NCBI GenBank assembly: GCA_030729385.1
Contig: JANQXM010000013.1
Location: 1-36,688 of the forward strand
Origin: Opitutales bacterium
GTDB lineage: Bacteria; Verrucomicrobiota; Verrucomicrobiia; Opitutales; Coraliomargaritaceae
DNA length: 36,688 nt
Direction: 5' to 3'
Shown piece after piece: positions 26,856 to 36,372 of the stretch. The notes beneath the pieces were generated by a model. It did no database searches and had not been told where the DNA came from. It saw only the letters and a program-made list of their open reading frames with translations. Made by a program: the position numbers and the translations under genes. Numbering within the stretch: the first letter of the stretch is position 1; each line of letters starts with the position of its first letter.

Positions 26856-29120
26856 TTAGCTAAGGTTCATCGGATCCACATCGATCAAGTCGATCACTTC
26901 CTTATCCATCTTAAAGCTTTCGCGTAGTGCGGCCAGCTCCACGATCACGCGACTGGCGCTGGGAGCAAAATACCAAAGTTGAAAGCGATACTCGTCGCGG
27001 ATTTTTTCAATCGGTGCAGGCGCAGGACCGCGCACCTCTAAGCGGTCGCCCATTTTTTCTTCGACCAGCTTCGTCCATTGATCGATGTAGAAGTTTACCT
27101 TGTCCGGATTGCGCCCGCGAAAGAGATGTCGGATCAAATGTCGAAACGGCGGATAGTTGAACTCGCGGCGCTGCTCCAGTTCCTCGAGCTGAAAGCCGTC
27201 GAAATCGGAACGCCGCGCAAACTGCACTGGCGGCGCGTGCGGTGTGTGTGTCTGAATCACCACTTCCCCTGCTCGATCACCGCGACCGGAACGACCGGAA
27301 ACTTGAACGATCAACTGAAAGGTGCGCTCTGCCGCGCGAAAGTCTTCGACATGAAGAGAACGGTCGGCATCCACCAGACCGACCAAAGTGACATTGGGAA
27401 AGTCTAAGCCCTTCGCGATCATCTGCGTGCCAACGAGAATATCAATTTTGCCGATACGAAAATCATTCAGGATCTTTCGATACAGATTCTTCTTCGACAT
27501 AGAGTCGGCATCCATCCGCACGATCTTGGCGCGGGGCAAAATCTTTTGCACAATGTCTTCGATCTTCTGAGTGCCTTGTCCGCGCATCCGAATGTTTGCC
27601 GACTTACACTCAGGGCATTTTACTGGCGCATATTCTTCATCACCACACAGGTGACAACGTAGCTTCTTGTCCGTCCGGTGATAGGTCTTCGGTATGCTGC
27701 AATGATCGCAGGACGCAACGTATCCACAACCTGGACACATCATACTGGTGGAAAAACCGCGACGATTCAGGAAAAGTATGCTTTGCTCTTTCTTCTCAAA
27801 ACGGTCGATCAGTTTATCGGCCAGCATTTGTGAAATTGGCGATGGACCTTTACCCGTGTGCCCTTCCCGTCGCATATCGACGAGGTGGATCTTCGGCAGT
27901 TGACGGTTATCCACGCGGTTGAGAATACGATCCACCGCGTATTTGCCACGCTCTACATTATAAAGTGATTCCAGCGAAGGAGTGGCAGAACCGAGCACGC
28001 AAACCGCTTTGCTGATATGTGCACGATAGACCGCTACATCGCGCCCATGATAACGAGGCGACTCTTCTTGTTTATAAGACGGCTCGTGCTCCTCATCGAC
28101 AATCATGAGCCGAAGGTTTTGCACTGGAGCAAACACAGCCGAGCGAGCGCCCACCACCACGTGTGCTTCGCCACTGGCGAGCGCCTTCCAAGCATCATAG
28201 CGCTCCCCTTCAGAGAGATGACTGTGCCAAACCACTGTGTGCACGCCACGCGCTTCGAGTCGCGCACGAACACGGCCAACTGTCTGCGGCGCGAGCGCCA
28301 CCTCGGGCACTAAGAAAATGACACCACCACCCGTCGCTACGATCTTCTCGATGGCGTTTAAATACACTTCGGTTTTACCCGACCCCGTCACACCGTGCAG
28401 AAGGCGCACGCTAAATTCGTCAGCATCGATTGCAGCGGTAATCGCATCCACAGCAACAGCCTGTTCATCGGTCAGAGTGGGACGTGAATCACTCGCCACG
28501 GTTTCGACCTCGCCGAGCTCATCTTCGTAGGCGATCCGTTCTTCCTCGGTGTCAGTCTCACGAATAAAACCTTTGCTCACTAAAGCATCACATGCCGAGG
28601 CACTGAGCTTCATGCGTTTGAGAATGTCCGCGCGTGGCAGTGGTTTCAGTTGCTGACGGATGAACCGTAGAAGCTCCGATTGCTTAGGGGCGCGTTTCTC
28701 TAGCTTCGCCAGCTCATCTGCGGTCGGTGCTTTGCCTGCGGAGAGGTAAAGGCGTGTCTTTGCTTTCATCCCTTTACGAATCGCGGCGGGAATCATCGTT
28801 TCCAAAACTGCCTCGGGGGTGGACGCGTAATAACGCAGCGCCCAGCGATACAGCTCCATCAGATCAGGTGGCAGCACGGGATAGTCCTGCACCACTTCAA
28901 AAAGCATTTTAAGTTTACCGGGCGGCACAATCTGCTCCGTTCCGAAACGAGTGACCACGCCGAGCTCACTGCGACGACGCAGCGGGATGCGGACCAACGA
29001 ACCCACTTTGACCGCTCCTTGGCAAGTCGGCGGCACCGCATACGCCAAGGCTTTATCAAAGCCAGACAAAGCAATGACTTCGACTACACGCGTATCGACT
29101 GTGCTTTTAATGCTGGGCAT
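26856..29120 (-). CDS. priA: Primosomal protein N' (replication restart helicase PriA)
   Basis: Recognises stalled forks and loads the replicative helicase. The 754-residue protein has an N-terminal 3'-DNA-binding domain ([26 protein letters not shown]), Walker [38 protein letters not shown] (DExH box and aromatic-rich loop), a zinc region with four CxxC-type pairs (CPGC, CDHC, CHLC, CPEC), then [19 protein letters not shown] and [15 protein letters not shown] helicase motifs. Length and order are normal. Its start overlaps the end of the ABC transporter gene by 14 bases, so it belongs to the minus-strand block beginning with the Fur-family gene. Confidence 0.96.
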   Translation of the reverse strand: MPSIKSTVDTRVVEVIALSGFDKALAYAVPPTCQGAVKVGSLVRIPLRRRSELGVVTRFGTEQIVPPGKLKMLFEVVQDYPVLPPDLMELYRWALRYYASTPEAVLETMIPAAIRKGMKAKTRLYLSAGKAPTADELAKLEKRAPKQSELLRFIRQQLKPLPRADILKRMKLSASACDALVSKGFIRETDTEEERIAYEDELGEVETVASDSRPTLTDEQAVAVDAITAAIDADEFSVRLLHGVTGSGKTEVYLNAIEKIVATGGGVIFLVPEVALAPQTVGRVRARLEARGVHTVVWHSHLSEGERYDAWKALASGEAHVVVGARSAVFAPVQNLRLMIVDEEHEPSYKQEESPRYHGRDVAVYRAHISKAVCVLGSATPSLESLYNVERGKYAVDRILNRVDNRQLPKIHLVDMRREGHTGKGPSPISQMLADKLIDRFEKKEQSILFLNRRGFSTSMMCPGCGYVASCDHCSIPKTYHRTDKKLRCHLCGDEEYAPVKCPECKSANIRMRGQGTQKIEDIVQKILPRAKIVRMDADSMSKKNLYRKILNDFRIGKIDILVGTQMIAKGLDFPNVTLVGLVDADRSLHVEDFRAAERTFQLIVQVSGRSGRGDRAGEVVIQTHTPHAPPVQFARRSDFDGFQLEELEQRREFNYPPFRHLIRHLFRGRNPDKVNFYIDQWTKLVEEKMGDRLEVRGPAPAPIEKIRDEYRFQLWYFAPSASRVIVELAALRESFKMDKEVIDLIDVDPMNLS

Positions 29121-30843
29121 TCAATAAATCCTTAAAAGCGCCTTCTTGTTCGGCTAGTTCATTCCATGAGCCTTCACTGACCAAATGCCCACCCTTCAAC
29201 ACAATGATACGGTCAGCACTACGTATCGTGCTCAAGCGGTGTGCAATCGTGATAGTGGTGCGCCCTTTCGCTAGATAATCGATCGCTTCTTGCACCGACT
29301 TTTCGCTCTCATAATCCAAGGCACTCGTAGCCTCATCGAGAATCAACACTTTAGGGTTACGTAACAAGGCACGAGCGATCGCAATACGTTGCCGCTGCCC
29401 TCCAGAAAGGCTCACACCCCGCTCGCCCACCTTGGTTTCAAATCCTGCAGGCAGTTCTTCGATAAACTCGAGTGCATTGGCATGTTGTGCCGCTTGGCGG
29501 ACCTCCTCGACGGTTGCAGTGGGTTTACCAAAACGAATGTTATCCATCATCGTGCCTGAAAGTAATAAATTGTCCTGCATCACAATCGCACAATCCTGGC
29601 GAAACTCCTTAATCGCAAGTTGCGACTGCGCGACGCCATCGATCAAAATCTCACCTTTGCGAGGGGCATAAAAACCAAGAATCAAACTCACCAAGGTGCT
29701 CTTGCCGGAACCACTTGGTCCCACAAAGGCAACGTGCTCGCCCGCTTGAATCGTCGTGCTAAAGTTTTCAATCGCGAGTTCATCTTCGTCGCCATATCCA
29801 AAGCTCACATCCTTGAGCTGAATCTCACCACGCATCGGCTGTAGGTGTTGTGTGCCATTCCACTCTTCAACATAGCGAGAGTCCATCAGTTCCTTAATAC
29901 TTCGATAACTCTCTGCACCGAGTAGATACTGCAGGCTAAACTGAGTCATCATCGTTACCGGATAGAGGCAAATAGGTAAGGCTCCGACCAAAGCCACTAA
30001 GGCTCCCATGGTCATTTTCTCATCGATCACGAGCCAGCCGCAAAACGCGACCGCGAATAGTGATAAGGCGGTCACCACGGTAAACATGATGTAGCCGAGC
30101 GACTGATTTAGATTCATCTGCGATACACGCATGTCACTGTAGGCATCGCTCAAAACACCCATCTGCTCTTTGGCTACTGACTCTTGCCCAAAGCCGCGCA
30201 CCAACTTAATCGCAGAGATAAACTCATTTGCCTGCCCCGTCATTTTTTCACGAGCCACACGCACCGCCTGATTATTGTCCTCGATAGGACGATAGTAGTA
30301 GATGCGCACAATCGCAAAAATCGGGATACAGATAAAAACGATCAGCACCAACCATATGTTGATATATGCGAGCGTAAGAATCAGTAGCACAGTGCGCAAC
30401 AACTCGGGAATGATACCCGTCACAATTTGAATAACCGTCGCTTCGATGTTGCTCGTATCAAACGCATATTTCGAAAGCAACCGCCCAGTCTGCACCGTAT
30501 CGAGAAAGCGAAACTGCATAAAGTTAAGCTTATGAAAGATCCGCCCACGCAGGTTGCGAAAGATCTCCTGTGTCTGATCAGAAAGTGCAGCCACTGCTCG
30601 ATTCATCGTCAGGTAGTGCAGCAGTAGAAGTGCAAAAGAAATACCAGTAAAATACCAAACACCTGACAAATCTCGGGATGGAATCGCGTCATCCACAATA
30701 CGTTGCGATAGAATCGTAAACGGGGTGACCGCCAACACACTCAGCACACGCCAGAACATATACTGACGCAAATGGCACGCTTCGCTCCAGATGTAGCCTT
30801 TCAAGGTCTTGCTTTGTAGCCCTATGAACTCGTGTTCGTGCAT
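29107..30843 (-). CDS. ABC exporter, fused membrane and ATPase domains
   Basis: Half-size type IV (B-family) exporter of 578 residues, working as a dimer in the inner membrane. The N-terminal 310 residues hold about six membrane helices; the ATPase part has Walker [11 protein letters not shown], signature [16 protein letters not shown], Walker [13 protein letters not shown] and H-loop AHRLST. Resemblance is to MsbA/lipid and drug exporters; substrate unknown. It lies 30 bases after the TPR gene and overlaps priA. Confidence 0.92.
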   Translation of the reverse strand: MHEHEFIGLQSKTLKGYIWSEACHLRQYMFWRVLSVLAVTPFTILSQRIVDDAIPSRDLSGVWYFTGISFALLLLHYLTMNRAVAALSDQTQEIFRNLRGRIFHKLNFMQFRFLDTVQTGRLLSKYAFDTSNIEATVIQIVTGIIPELLRTVLLILTLAYINIWLVLIVFICIPIFAIVRIYYYRPIEDNNQAVRVAREKMTGQANEFISAIKLVRGFGQESVAKEQMGVLSDAYSDMRVSQMNLNQSLGYIMFTVVTALSLFAVAFCGWLVIDEKMTMGALVALVGALPICLYPVTMMTQFSLQYLLGAESYRSIKELMDSRYVEEWNGTQHLQPMRGEIQLKDVSFGYGDEDELAIENFSTTIQAGEHVAFVGPSGSGKSTLVSLILGFYAPRKGEILIDGVAQSQLAIKEFRQDCAIVMQDNLLLSGTMMDNIRFGKPTATVEEVRQAAQHANALEFIEELPAGFETKVGERGVSLSGGQRQRIAIARALLRNPKVLILDEATSALDYESEKSVQEAIDYLAKGRTTITIAHRLSTIRSADRIIVLKGGHLVSEGSWNELAEQEGAFKDLLNAQH

Positions 30844-30873
30844 TGTGCAGAAATCAGACTCGGATCGCCCGAT

Positions 30874-31239
30874 TTAGCCAATCTTCAAATCTTTCAACAG
30901 CTCACAAAAACCGGGATGTTCCTGCAGTTCGTGCAAGTCTGGGTCGTGCTGCATCCAATGGAAATCTTCATAGCCTAATGTAATCGCATCGCGCAATGTG
31001 CGCACCGCATCCGCATAGCGGTTTTTAAGGCACAGACTACAGGCCAAATTGTAGTGCGCGGTCGGATCTTCCGGCGATAAACGCACGAGCTTGCGATCCA
31101 GCTGCAAGCCTTCGTCGATACGACCGGTTTGCGTGTAAATATGAGCGAGTATCGAGACCACGCGCACATCCTTCGGGATGCGTTTATGTAAACTCTCGAA
31201 GAAGCCCAGTTCGAAATCCAAATTCTCCCGTTTGGCCAT
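30874..31239 (-). CDS. TPR-repeat protein
   Basis: A 121-residue cytosolic protein with two to three tetratricopeptide-like repeats: FFESLHKRIPKDVRVVSILAHIYTQTGRIDEGLQLDRKLVRLSPEDPTAHYNLACSLCLKNRYADAVRTL. The end is a conserved-looking DPDLHELQEHPGFCELL tail seen in small TPR proteins. It starts five bases after the Fur-family stop, so it is translationally close to that gene. Likely an adaptor; partner unknown. Confidence 0.85.
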   Translation of the reverse strand: MAKRENLDFELGFFESLHKRIPKDVRVVSILAHIYTQTGRIDEGLQLDRKLVRLSPEDPTAHYNLACSLCLKNRYADAVRTLRDAITLGYEDFHWMQHDPDLHELQEHPGFCELLKDLKIG

Positions 31240-31244
31240 CTCGA

Positions 31245-31727
31245 CTAGACTTTACCTCCGCGTTGGCAGATGCCCGCAGCCTTCAACTCATTGCAATGCG
31301 CGGTCACCTGTAAGCGCTGGCTTTCGACATTGAGCGCCAACTTGTCGGCCACTGTTTTGCCATACCACTCCATGAAAGGGGCATCAATTTCGAAGATTTT
31401 ATCACAGTCCAAACAGATCACCTGCGCTTGAAAAGTGGTGGCGTTTTTATTCGCCATATAGAACTTATAATCGCGACCCACATCCACCTCACGGATCAGG
31501 CTACTCTCGGTCAAAATCGGCAAAGCACGATACACCGTCGCCCGCGAAACAGAGTCGTCGATCTCACGCGCACGATCCAACAAATCCTCCGCGGTGAAGT
31601 GATCAGGATGCCCATAGGCTGCATCAAAAATCGCTATCCGTTGATTGGTTACGCGCAGGCCTTTGCTAGTGAGAAACTCCTTAAAGGTCTCACGAATGCT
31701 TTCGATATTGGGTTCGTTTGCGTCCAT
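31245..31727 (-). CDS. Fur-family metalloregulator
   Basis: A 160-residue DNA-binding repressor: winged helix ([50 protein letters not shown]) and a C-terminal dimerisation/metal domain with one CLDC pair and a second HC...C group ([11 protein letters not shown]), enough for the structural zinc site in part. The usual HxHHxH-type iron-site histidines are not seen; the corresponding stretch reads [14 protein letters not shown], so the metal or signal (iron, zinc, peroxide) is unclear. It heads the block with the TPR protein, ABC exporter and priA, and is divergent from the TPP-controlled receptor. Confidence 0.88.
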   Translation of the reverse strand: MDANEPNIESIRETFKEFLTSKGLRVTNQRIAIFDAAYGHPDHFTAEDLLDRAREIDDSVSRATVYRALPILTESSLIREVDVGRDYKFYMANKNATTFQAQVICLDCDKIFEIDAPFMEWYGKTVADKLALNVESQRLQVTAHCNELKAAGICQRGGKV

Positions 31728-31814
31728 TTTTCTTATTGAGACTGAATTGAGACAAGGAAGTGCACGATGGCAAGGTCTTTTAAGCCAACGTATTAATTAG
31801 AAGCTCTAGCGTCA

Positions 31815-31874
31815 TAATCTGACTCTTCATCCTCTTCACCCTCGAAATATAGATTACGATTAAGAGTCAGATTA
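31815..31874. promoter_or_regulatory. 13-bp inverted repeat between divergent Fur-family and receptor genes
   Basis: TAATCTGACTCTT (31815-31827) and AAGAGTCAGATTA (31862-31874) are perfectly complementary, 34 bases apart. It does not match a classical Fur box. It may be an operator pair or a structured leader; a TTGACA at 31910-31915 could be the -35 box of the receptor promoter. Confidence 0.5.
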
Positions 31875-31946
31875 GGAGTAAGACAGAAAATCCTGCTCAA
31901 CCTTCCCACTTGACAACACACACCACATAGGACTTTTCTGGCGGCC

Positions 31947-32049
31947 TTCCTTAGGGGTGACCAAGCCTGGTCTGAGATGTTTCACCGCAATCCGCACTGA
32001 AACGATCCCTTTGAACCTGATCCGGTTGACACCGGCGTAGGAAAAGGAA
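31947..32049 (+). ncRNA. TPP riboswitch (THI element)
   Basis: The conserved thi-box parts are all visible: GGGGTG (31954-31959), CTGAGAT (31972-31978), the CCCTTTGAACCTGATCCGG block (32007-32025), the ACCGGCGTAGG end (32031-32041), and a closing P1 stem TTCCTT / AAGGAA. It lies 74 bases upstream of the TonB-dependent receptor. Thiamin pyrophosphate binding would repress that gene. Confidence 0.95.
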
Positions 32050-32093
32050 CGGAGCGCTTCCGTAAGCCTTCCACCTTCTCACCGCCAGAGGCC

Positions 32094-32120
32094 GGATCTC
32101 AACCACAACGATTGAGATCC
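32094..32120 (+). promoter_or_regulatory. Hairpin just before the receptor start (riboswitch expression platform)
   Basis: GGATCTCAA (32094-32102) and TTGAGATCC (32112-32120) form a perfect 9-bp stem ending two bases before the ATG at 32123. With no T-run after it, control is more likely at translation initiation than by termination. A small ACGGA/TCCGT stem (32049-32063) lies between it and the riboswitch. Confidence 0.65.
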
Positions 32121-32122
32121 AA

Positions 32123-34246
32123 ATGAAACAAACAGTAACCATCCTCGCAGCCGCCGCATTATTCGGCAGCTTGCACGCAGAAGAAAACACGGAGATTGCC
32201 ACGCTCCCACAGCTTGAAGCCACGACCATCGTGACTGGTAGCCTCTGGGAATCCGAGCTCCAGCAAACCACTGCCAGCGTCAGCGTCATCAGCGAAGACG
32301 CGCTACAAAGCAGCGGCACACAGCACTTTCAAGACATCGTTAACTCGATCCCAAATCTGACCTGGACCGGTGGCAGCTCACGCCCACGCTACATCCAAAT
32401 CCGTGGCATCGGCGAAAATTCACAATTCGAAGGGGAAACCCCTGACTCTTCTGTGCGATTCTTGGTCGACGACCTTGACTTCACGGGTATCGGCACGATC
32501 GGCAATCTCTTCGACGTGCAACAAGTCGAAGTCCTCCGTGGTCCACAAGCAGGAGCTTTCGGAGCCAATGCCGCAGGTGGTGTCATTCGTATCGTCACCA
32601 ACGAACCCACACCTTACTGGACGGGTCAAGTCGAAGGCACTGCCGGCGATGACTCACTGCTCGCAGCTGGTATCGCAGTCGGTGGCCCCATTCTGAAAAA
32701 CGACCCACAGGCGCTGACCTTCCGTTTTTCCGCTTACCAACTCGAACAGGACGGCTTTCGCGATAACGCTTATCTCAACACCGACGACAGCAACGGTCGC
32801 GACGAGCTCAACACTCGCCTAAAGCTTCGCTGGATCGCCAACGAAGACTGGCAATGGGACGCCACCCTCTTCTATGCCGATGCCGATAACGGCTATGACG
32901 AGTGGTCACTCGACAACGCGGGGTTCGAGACCAAATCCGACTTTGCCGGTCGCGATGAACAGGAATCCATCGCCGGCAGTCTCCGCGGAACATGGACAGG
33001 TCTCGATAATATCGAAGTGAGCACGATCACCAGCTACAGCGACACCGATTCACTCAATAGCTACGACGCAGACTGGACCAATATCGTCGAAGTCCCGCTC
33101 TTCACCGTTTACAGTGGCGTGCTCGCCGCCGAACGTGAGCGCGAAGTCTTCACTCAAGAACTACGATTCGACTCAGCCGATCAAGAAGACGCCCTCGGCT
33201 GGATCGACCGCTGGACGGTAGGCGCCTACTTTAATCATCTCAATGAAGAGACGCTCATGAACTACGACGATGAATATGATTCTGCTGTTGTTGTGTCAGA
33301 CTATGAAACGAACACTTATGCACTCTTCGGTCAAATCGCTCATGATTTTAGCGATACCACACGCTTAATCGTAGGCCTGCGCTACGAACTTCACGAAGTC
33401 GACTTCAACTCTACAACAATCGATAATTATGATTTTGGATTTGGCGATACACTTGCCAATGGCTCAAACAGATCGCAAACAGACGATCATCTTTTTGGAG
33501 GAAAATTAACTCTAGAACACGACCTGAATAGCACCCAAACGTTACATGCCAGTGTCACTCGAGGCTACAAGGCTGGTGGCGCAAATAGTGGCTCATTTCG
33601 TGATACGACTTCAAACCAACCACTTACCTACGAGCAAGAAACGCTTTGGAACTACGAAGTCGGCCTGAGCAGTCAATGGTTGGATGGCGCATTGACCTCC
33701 CAAATCACGCTTTTCTACCTCGACCGCGACGACGCACAACTACGCGACTCCGATGGTGCAGGTGGGTTTTTCACCTACTTCACATCCAACAAAGGCAGCG
33801 CTCAACACTACGGTCTCGAAGCCGAAGCGACTTGGTATGTGAACAAAAACTGGACCGCCACAGCTGGTCTCGGGTTGATGGAAGCAGAAGCGGATGCCAC
33901 TTCGAAGGATCTGGCGAACACACCGCACTATACCTATAATCTACGTCTCGACTACAGAGCTGATAATGGCTTCTTCGCCAACCTCGAATTCGTCGGCAGC
34001 GATGCCTACTACGAATCAAACAGCGCGGACAACACCGAGCAACGCAGCAGCTATAACGTCCTCAATGGAGCCGTCGGTTACCGCTACGAAAATTGGACGC
34101 TTACCCTTTGGGGACGCAACCTACTAGATGAGAGCTACGAAAAGCGTGTCTTCTTTTTCGACAATACCTTCGATGGCAACAATGCCCGCTACGAAAACCC
34201 CGCCGATCCAAAGCAATTCGGTGCCACATTGAACTACCGCTGGTAG
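32123..34246 (+). CDS. TonB-dependent outer-membrane receptor, probably for thiamin
   Basis: Active outer-membrane importer. The 707-residue precursor has a signal peptide (MKQTVTILAAAALFGSLHA), a plug domain (TTASVSVISEDALQSSGTQHFQDIVNSIPNL, RYIQIRGIGENSQFE, VEVLRGPQAGAFGANAAGGVIRIVTN) and a beta barrel ending in the aromatic-terminated strand FGATLNYRW. The TPP riboswitch directly upstream implies transport of thiamin or a precursor, as in riboswitch-controlled receptors of Bacteroidetes and Proteobacteria. No inner-membrane thiamin transporter is adjacent. Transcription probably ends at the hairpin 34278-34323. Confidence 0.93.
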   Translation: MKQTVTILAAAALFGSLHAEENTEIATLPQLEATTIVTGSLWESELQQTTASVSVISEDALQSSGTQHFQDIVNSIPNLTWTGGSSRPRYIQIRGIGENSQFEGETPDSSVRFLVDDLDFTGIGTIGNLFDVQQVEVLRGPQAGAFGANAAGGVIRIVTNEPTPYWTGQVEGTAGDDSLLAAGIAVGGPILKNDPQALTFRFSAYQLEQDGFRDNAYLNTDDSNGRDELNTRLKLRWIANEDWQWDATLFYADADNGYDEWSLDNAGFETKSDFAGRDEQESIAGSLRGTWTGLDNIEVSTITSYSDTDSLNSYDADWTNIVEVPLFTVYSGVLAAEREREVFTQELRFDSADQEDALGWIDRWTVGAYFNHLNEETLMNYDDEYDSAVVVSDYETNTYALFGQIAHDFSDTTRLIVGLRYELHEVDFNSTTIDNYDFGFGDTLANGSNRSQTDDHLFGGKLTLEHDLNSTQTLHASVTRGYKAGGANSGSFRDTTSNQPLTYEQETLWNYEVGLSSQWLDGALTSQITLFYLDRDDAQLRDSDGAGGFFTYFTSNKGSAQHYGLEAEATWYVNKNWTATAGLGLMEAEADATSKDLANTPHYTYNLRLDYRADNGFFANLEFVGSDAYYESNSADNTEQRSSYNVLNGAVGYRYENWTLTLWGRNLLDESYEKRVFFFDNTFDGNNARYENPADPKQFGATLNYRW

Positions 34247-34275
34247 TCGAGTCGCTATAAGCAAAAAAGCTTCAA

Positions 34276-34494
34276 TCAGCCACAACCACACCCGGCACCG
34301 CAACTGCCACCGTGGTTGTGGCTTTCTTTTGCGTTACCGACGAATCCGTATCCACCCGAAATCAACCGTCGAACGGGCTCACCCGTTTCCGGATGCACCT
34401 TGAGTGGCGCGTCTTTCATCGATTGTTGCACCTCAAACTGCGCAGGCTTCGCGCCTTTCTTCGAAGGGATGGTTTCGTAAACGTATGTGGGCAT
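34276..34494 (-). CDS. FmdB-like small protein without zinc-ribbon cysteines
   Basis: A 72-residue protein following the FmdB family framework (MPTYVYE..., QSMKDAPLKVHPETGEPVRRLISGGYGFVG), but the two cysteine pairs of the usual zinc ribbon are replaced: YETIPSKKG stands where YxCxxCG is expected and KVHPETGEP where CPxCGG is expected. Four or five cysteines appear only in the short tail GGSCGAGCGCG. Normal members are regulators or putative zinc proteins; this one is unlikely to hold the standard ribbon. The codons of its tail form the receptor gene's terminator. Confidence 0.75.
   Translation of the reverse strand: MPTYVYETIPSKKGAKPAQFEVQQSMKDAPLKVHPETGEPVRRLISGGYGFVGNAKESHNHGGSCGAGCGCG
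34278..34330 (+). terminator. Receptor-gene terminator embedded in the fmdB-like 3' end
   Basis: AGCCACAACCAC (34278-34289) and GTGGTTGTGGCT (34312-34323) form a perfect 12-bp stem, followed on the + strand by TTCTTTT. It lies 31 bases after the receptor stop and within the last codons of the convergent fmdB-like gene. Confidence 0.82.
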
Positions 34495-34556
34495 GATTGT
34501 AAGGAGTTAGAAGACAGCAGTTAGAATCCAGAAGCCGCCCCAGCAACACAATACAA

Positions 34557-34690
34557 TATTCCCGCATCCCCTATCCTCTATCCTCTTTCCCCGATCCTCT
34601 ATCCTCTATCCCCTTACCCCTATCCTCTTACCCCTTACCCCGATCCTCTTCCCCCTATCCCCTATCCCGTATCTCACATCTCCCCCCTTT
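34557..34690 (+). repeat. Degenerate pyrimidine-rich tandem repeat
   Basis: Almost pure C/T sequence built from variants of CCTATCC / CTCTATCC / CTTACC units of about seven bases, occupying the gap between the fmdB-like gene and uppS. No gene is seen in 34495-34744. Similar but shorter pyrimidine tracts precede other genes in the window. Confidence 0.75.
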
Positions 34691-34744
34691 CCACCCTTGC
34701 ACCCCATCGCTGAGAGTATTTTATGGTGCTTTTATTTTTACACC

Positions 34745-35488
34745 GTGAAATCAGATACTCCTAGCAACAGCACCCCACCACAGCACGTCGCCATTATCAT
34801 GGACGGCAACGGTCGCTGGGCCAAAGAACGCCATTTACCCCGAATCGAAGGACACCGCCGTGGTGCCGATGCCGTGAAGCGCACACTCAGTGCAGCGCAG
34901 AAATTTGGCGTCAAAAACATCACCCTTTACGCCTTCAGTGTCGAAAACTGGAATCGCCCGAAAGACGAAGTGGATGCCTTGATGAGTCTGCTCGACCGTT
35001 TTCTACAAGATCAACTACCTGAGCTCATTAAACGAAAGATCCGCCTTCGTGTCGTCGGTCGTTTCTCCGAGCTCCCAGAAAACATTCAAAACCGCCTACA
35101 CCAAGCCGAGGAAGCCACCGCAGCATTTGATGAATACACGCTTGGTCTTGCGCTCAATTACGGCTCCCGCACCGAGGTCGTCGATGCGGTGAAAGCAGTC
35201 GCCCAAGCAGCCAGAGCAGGCGTCATCGATATCGATAAACTCGACTACGAAACTTTCCGCCCTTTCCTATACACCCGCGACATGCCGGATCCGGACCTCA
35301 TCATCCGCACCTCGGGTGAATTTCGACTTAGTAACTTTCTCATGCTCCAGTCGGCCTATTCAGAGATCCATTTCACCGACACCCTCTGGCCCGACTTCAG
35401 CGAAGAGCACTTCGAAGCCGCACTTAAAGACTATGCCAGCCGTGAGCGCCGCTACGGTAAAACAACCCAACAACTCCAAAACGCTTAA
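34745..35488 (+). CDS. uppS: Isoprenyl transferase (undecaprenyl diphosphate synthase)
   Basis: Extends farnesyl diphosphate with isopentenyl units to the C55 carrier lipid of peptidoglycan. Family blocks: HVAIIMDGNGRWAKERHLPRIEGHRRGADAV with the catalytic aspartate and phosphate-binding arginines, LYAFSVENWNRPKDEV, LALNYGSRTEVVDA, and PDPDLIIRTSGEFRLSNFLMLQSAYSEIHFTDTLWPDF. From the GTG at 34745 the protein has 247 residues; an in-frame ATG at 34697 would add 16 aromatic residues unlike the family, so GTG is favoured but not proven. cdsA and dxr follow, the common uppS-cdsA-dxr order. Confidence 0.93.
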   Translation: MKSDTPSNSTPPQHVAIIMDGNGRWAKERHLPRIEGHRRGADAVKRTLSAAQKFGVKNITLYAFSVENWNRPKDEVDALMSLLDRFLQDQLPELIKRKIRLRVVGRFSELPENIQNRLHQAEEATAAFDEYTLGLALNYGSRTEVVDAVKAVAQAARAGVIDIDKLDYETFRPFLYTRDMPDPDLIIRTSGEFRLSNFLMLQSAYSEIHFTDTLWPDFSEEHFEAALKDYASRERRYGKTTQQLQNA

Positions 35489-35523
35489 CCGCGTGGCTCC
35501 CACACAAACCACTAAATAATTTC

Positions 35524-36372
35524 ATGAAGCAACGAATCATCAGCTTCGCGGTCCTTTGGACCGTCCTCGCCATCTCACTCACGATCTTCGGCATTCACGC
35601 CGGCGTGTTCCTAGTGACGGCACTTGCCTTTTTGACCCAGTTAGAGCTCTACCAACTCTTCGAGAAAATGGGTCTCAAACCGATGAAAGAACTCGGGCTC
35701 GCCTGCGGGATCATCATCACCTTCGGCTCCTATTATCTAGGCGACATCGATGCTGGCTATGAATTATTCCTCATCTGTTTTCTCGTGCTCACGATGACCA
35801 TCATCCGGATGGATCTACAAGCAGGTCGCCTCAGCAGCTTCATGCCCACTCTCTTTGGTCTGCTCTATGTGCCCTTCCTCCTACACTTCCTGATCAAGAT
35901 CGTAAAGATGTCCGAGATCGGTGCCGTAGAGAGTGGCATTGGCACAGGTGTCGGCACAGGCCTCTTCCTCACAGTATGGGTCGTGGCAGTGGCAAAATGC
36001 GCCGATGTCGGCGGGCTCCTAGTCGGTATGAAGCTCGGCAAAACGCCCCTCTCCGTCATCAGCCCGAAAAAGACCTACGAAGGCGCTGCCGGCGGCATCG
36101 TCTTTTCGATTATCATCGGCTTGGTGCTACTTGCGATCTTCCATGAGCACGCACCAGCAGGTTTCCATTGGTGGCTCTCCGCTCTGATCGCGATTCCAAT
36201 TTCCATCGCATCGATCGCTTCCGACCTCGTCGAGTCGGCATTCAAACGCCAAGCCGAAGTCAAAGACTCTGGCAATATAATCCCCGGGATCGGCGGTATT
36301 TTCGACCTCACGGATAGCCTCATCTTGACTGCACCTCTCGGGTATTTGCTCTTCAAATACACACTATTTTAA
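35524..36372 (+). CDS. cdsA: Phosphatidate cytidylyltransferase
   Basis: Makes CDP-diacylglycerol for phospholipid synthesis in the inner membrane. The 282-residue protein has about eight membrane helices and the C-terminal signature SPKKTYEGAAGG followed by AFKRQAEVKDSGNIIPGIGGIFDLTDSLI. In the classical signature the last part is PGHGGxxDRxDS; here histidine is isoleucine and arginine is leucine, while the KD and D..D aspartates are kept. The stop is directly followed by the dxr ATG. Confidence 0.93.
   Translation: MKQRIISFAVLWTVLAISLTIFGIHAGVFLVTALAFLTQLELYQLFEKMGLKPMKELGLACGIIITFGSYYLGDIDAGYELFLICFLVLTMTIIRMDLQAGRLSSFMPTLFGLLYVPFLLHFLIKIVKMSEIGAVESGIGTGVGTGLFLTVWVVAVAKCADVGGLLVGMKLGKTPLSVISPKKTYEGAAGGIVFSIIIGLVLLAIFHEHAPAGFHWWLSALIAIPISIASIASDLVESAFKRQAEVKDSGNIIPGIGGIFDLTDSLILTAPLGYLLFKYTLF

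Noticed and set aside
34557-34690. Possible CRISPR array
   Set aside because: Units are about seven bases, degenerate and pyrimidine-only, with no spacer-repeat alternation and no cas genes.
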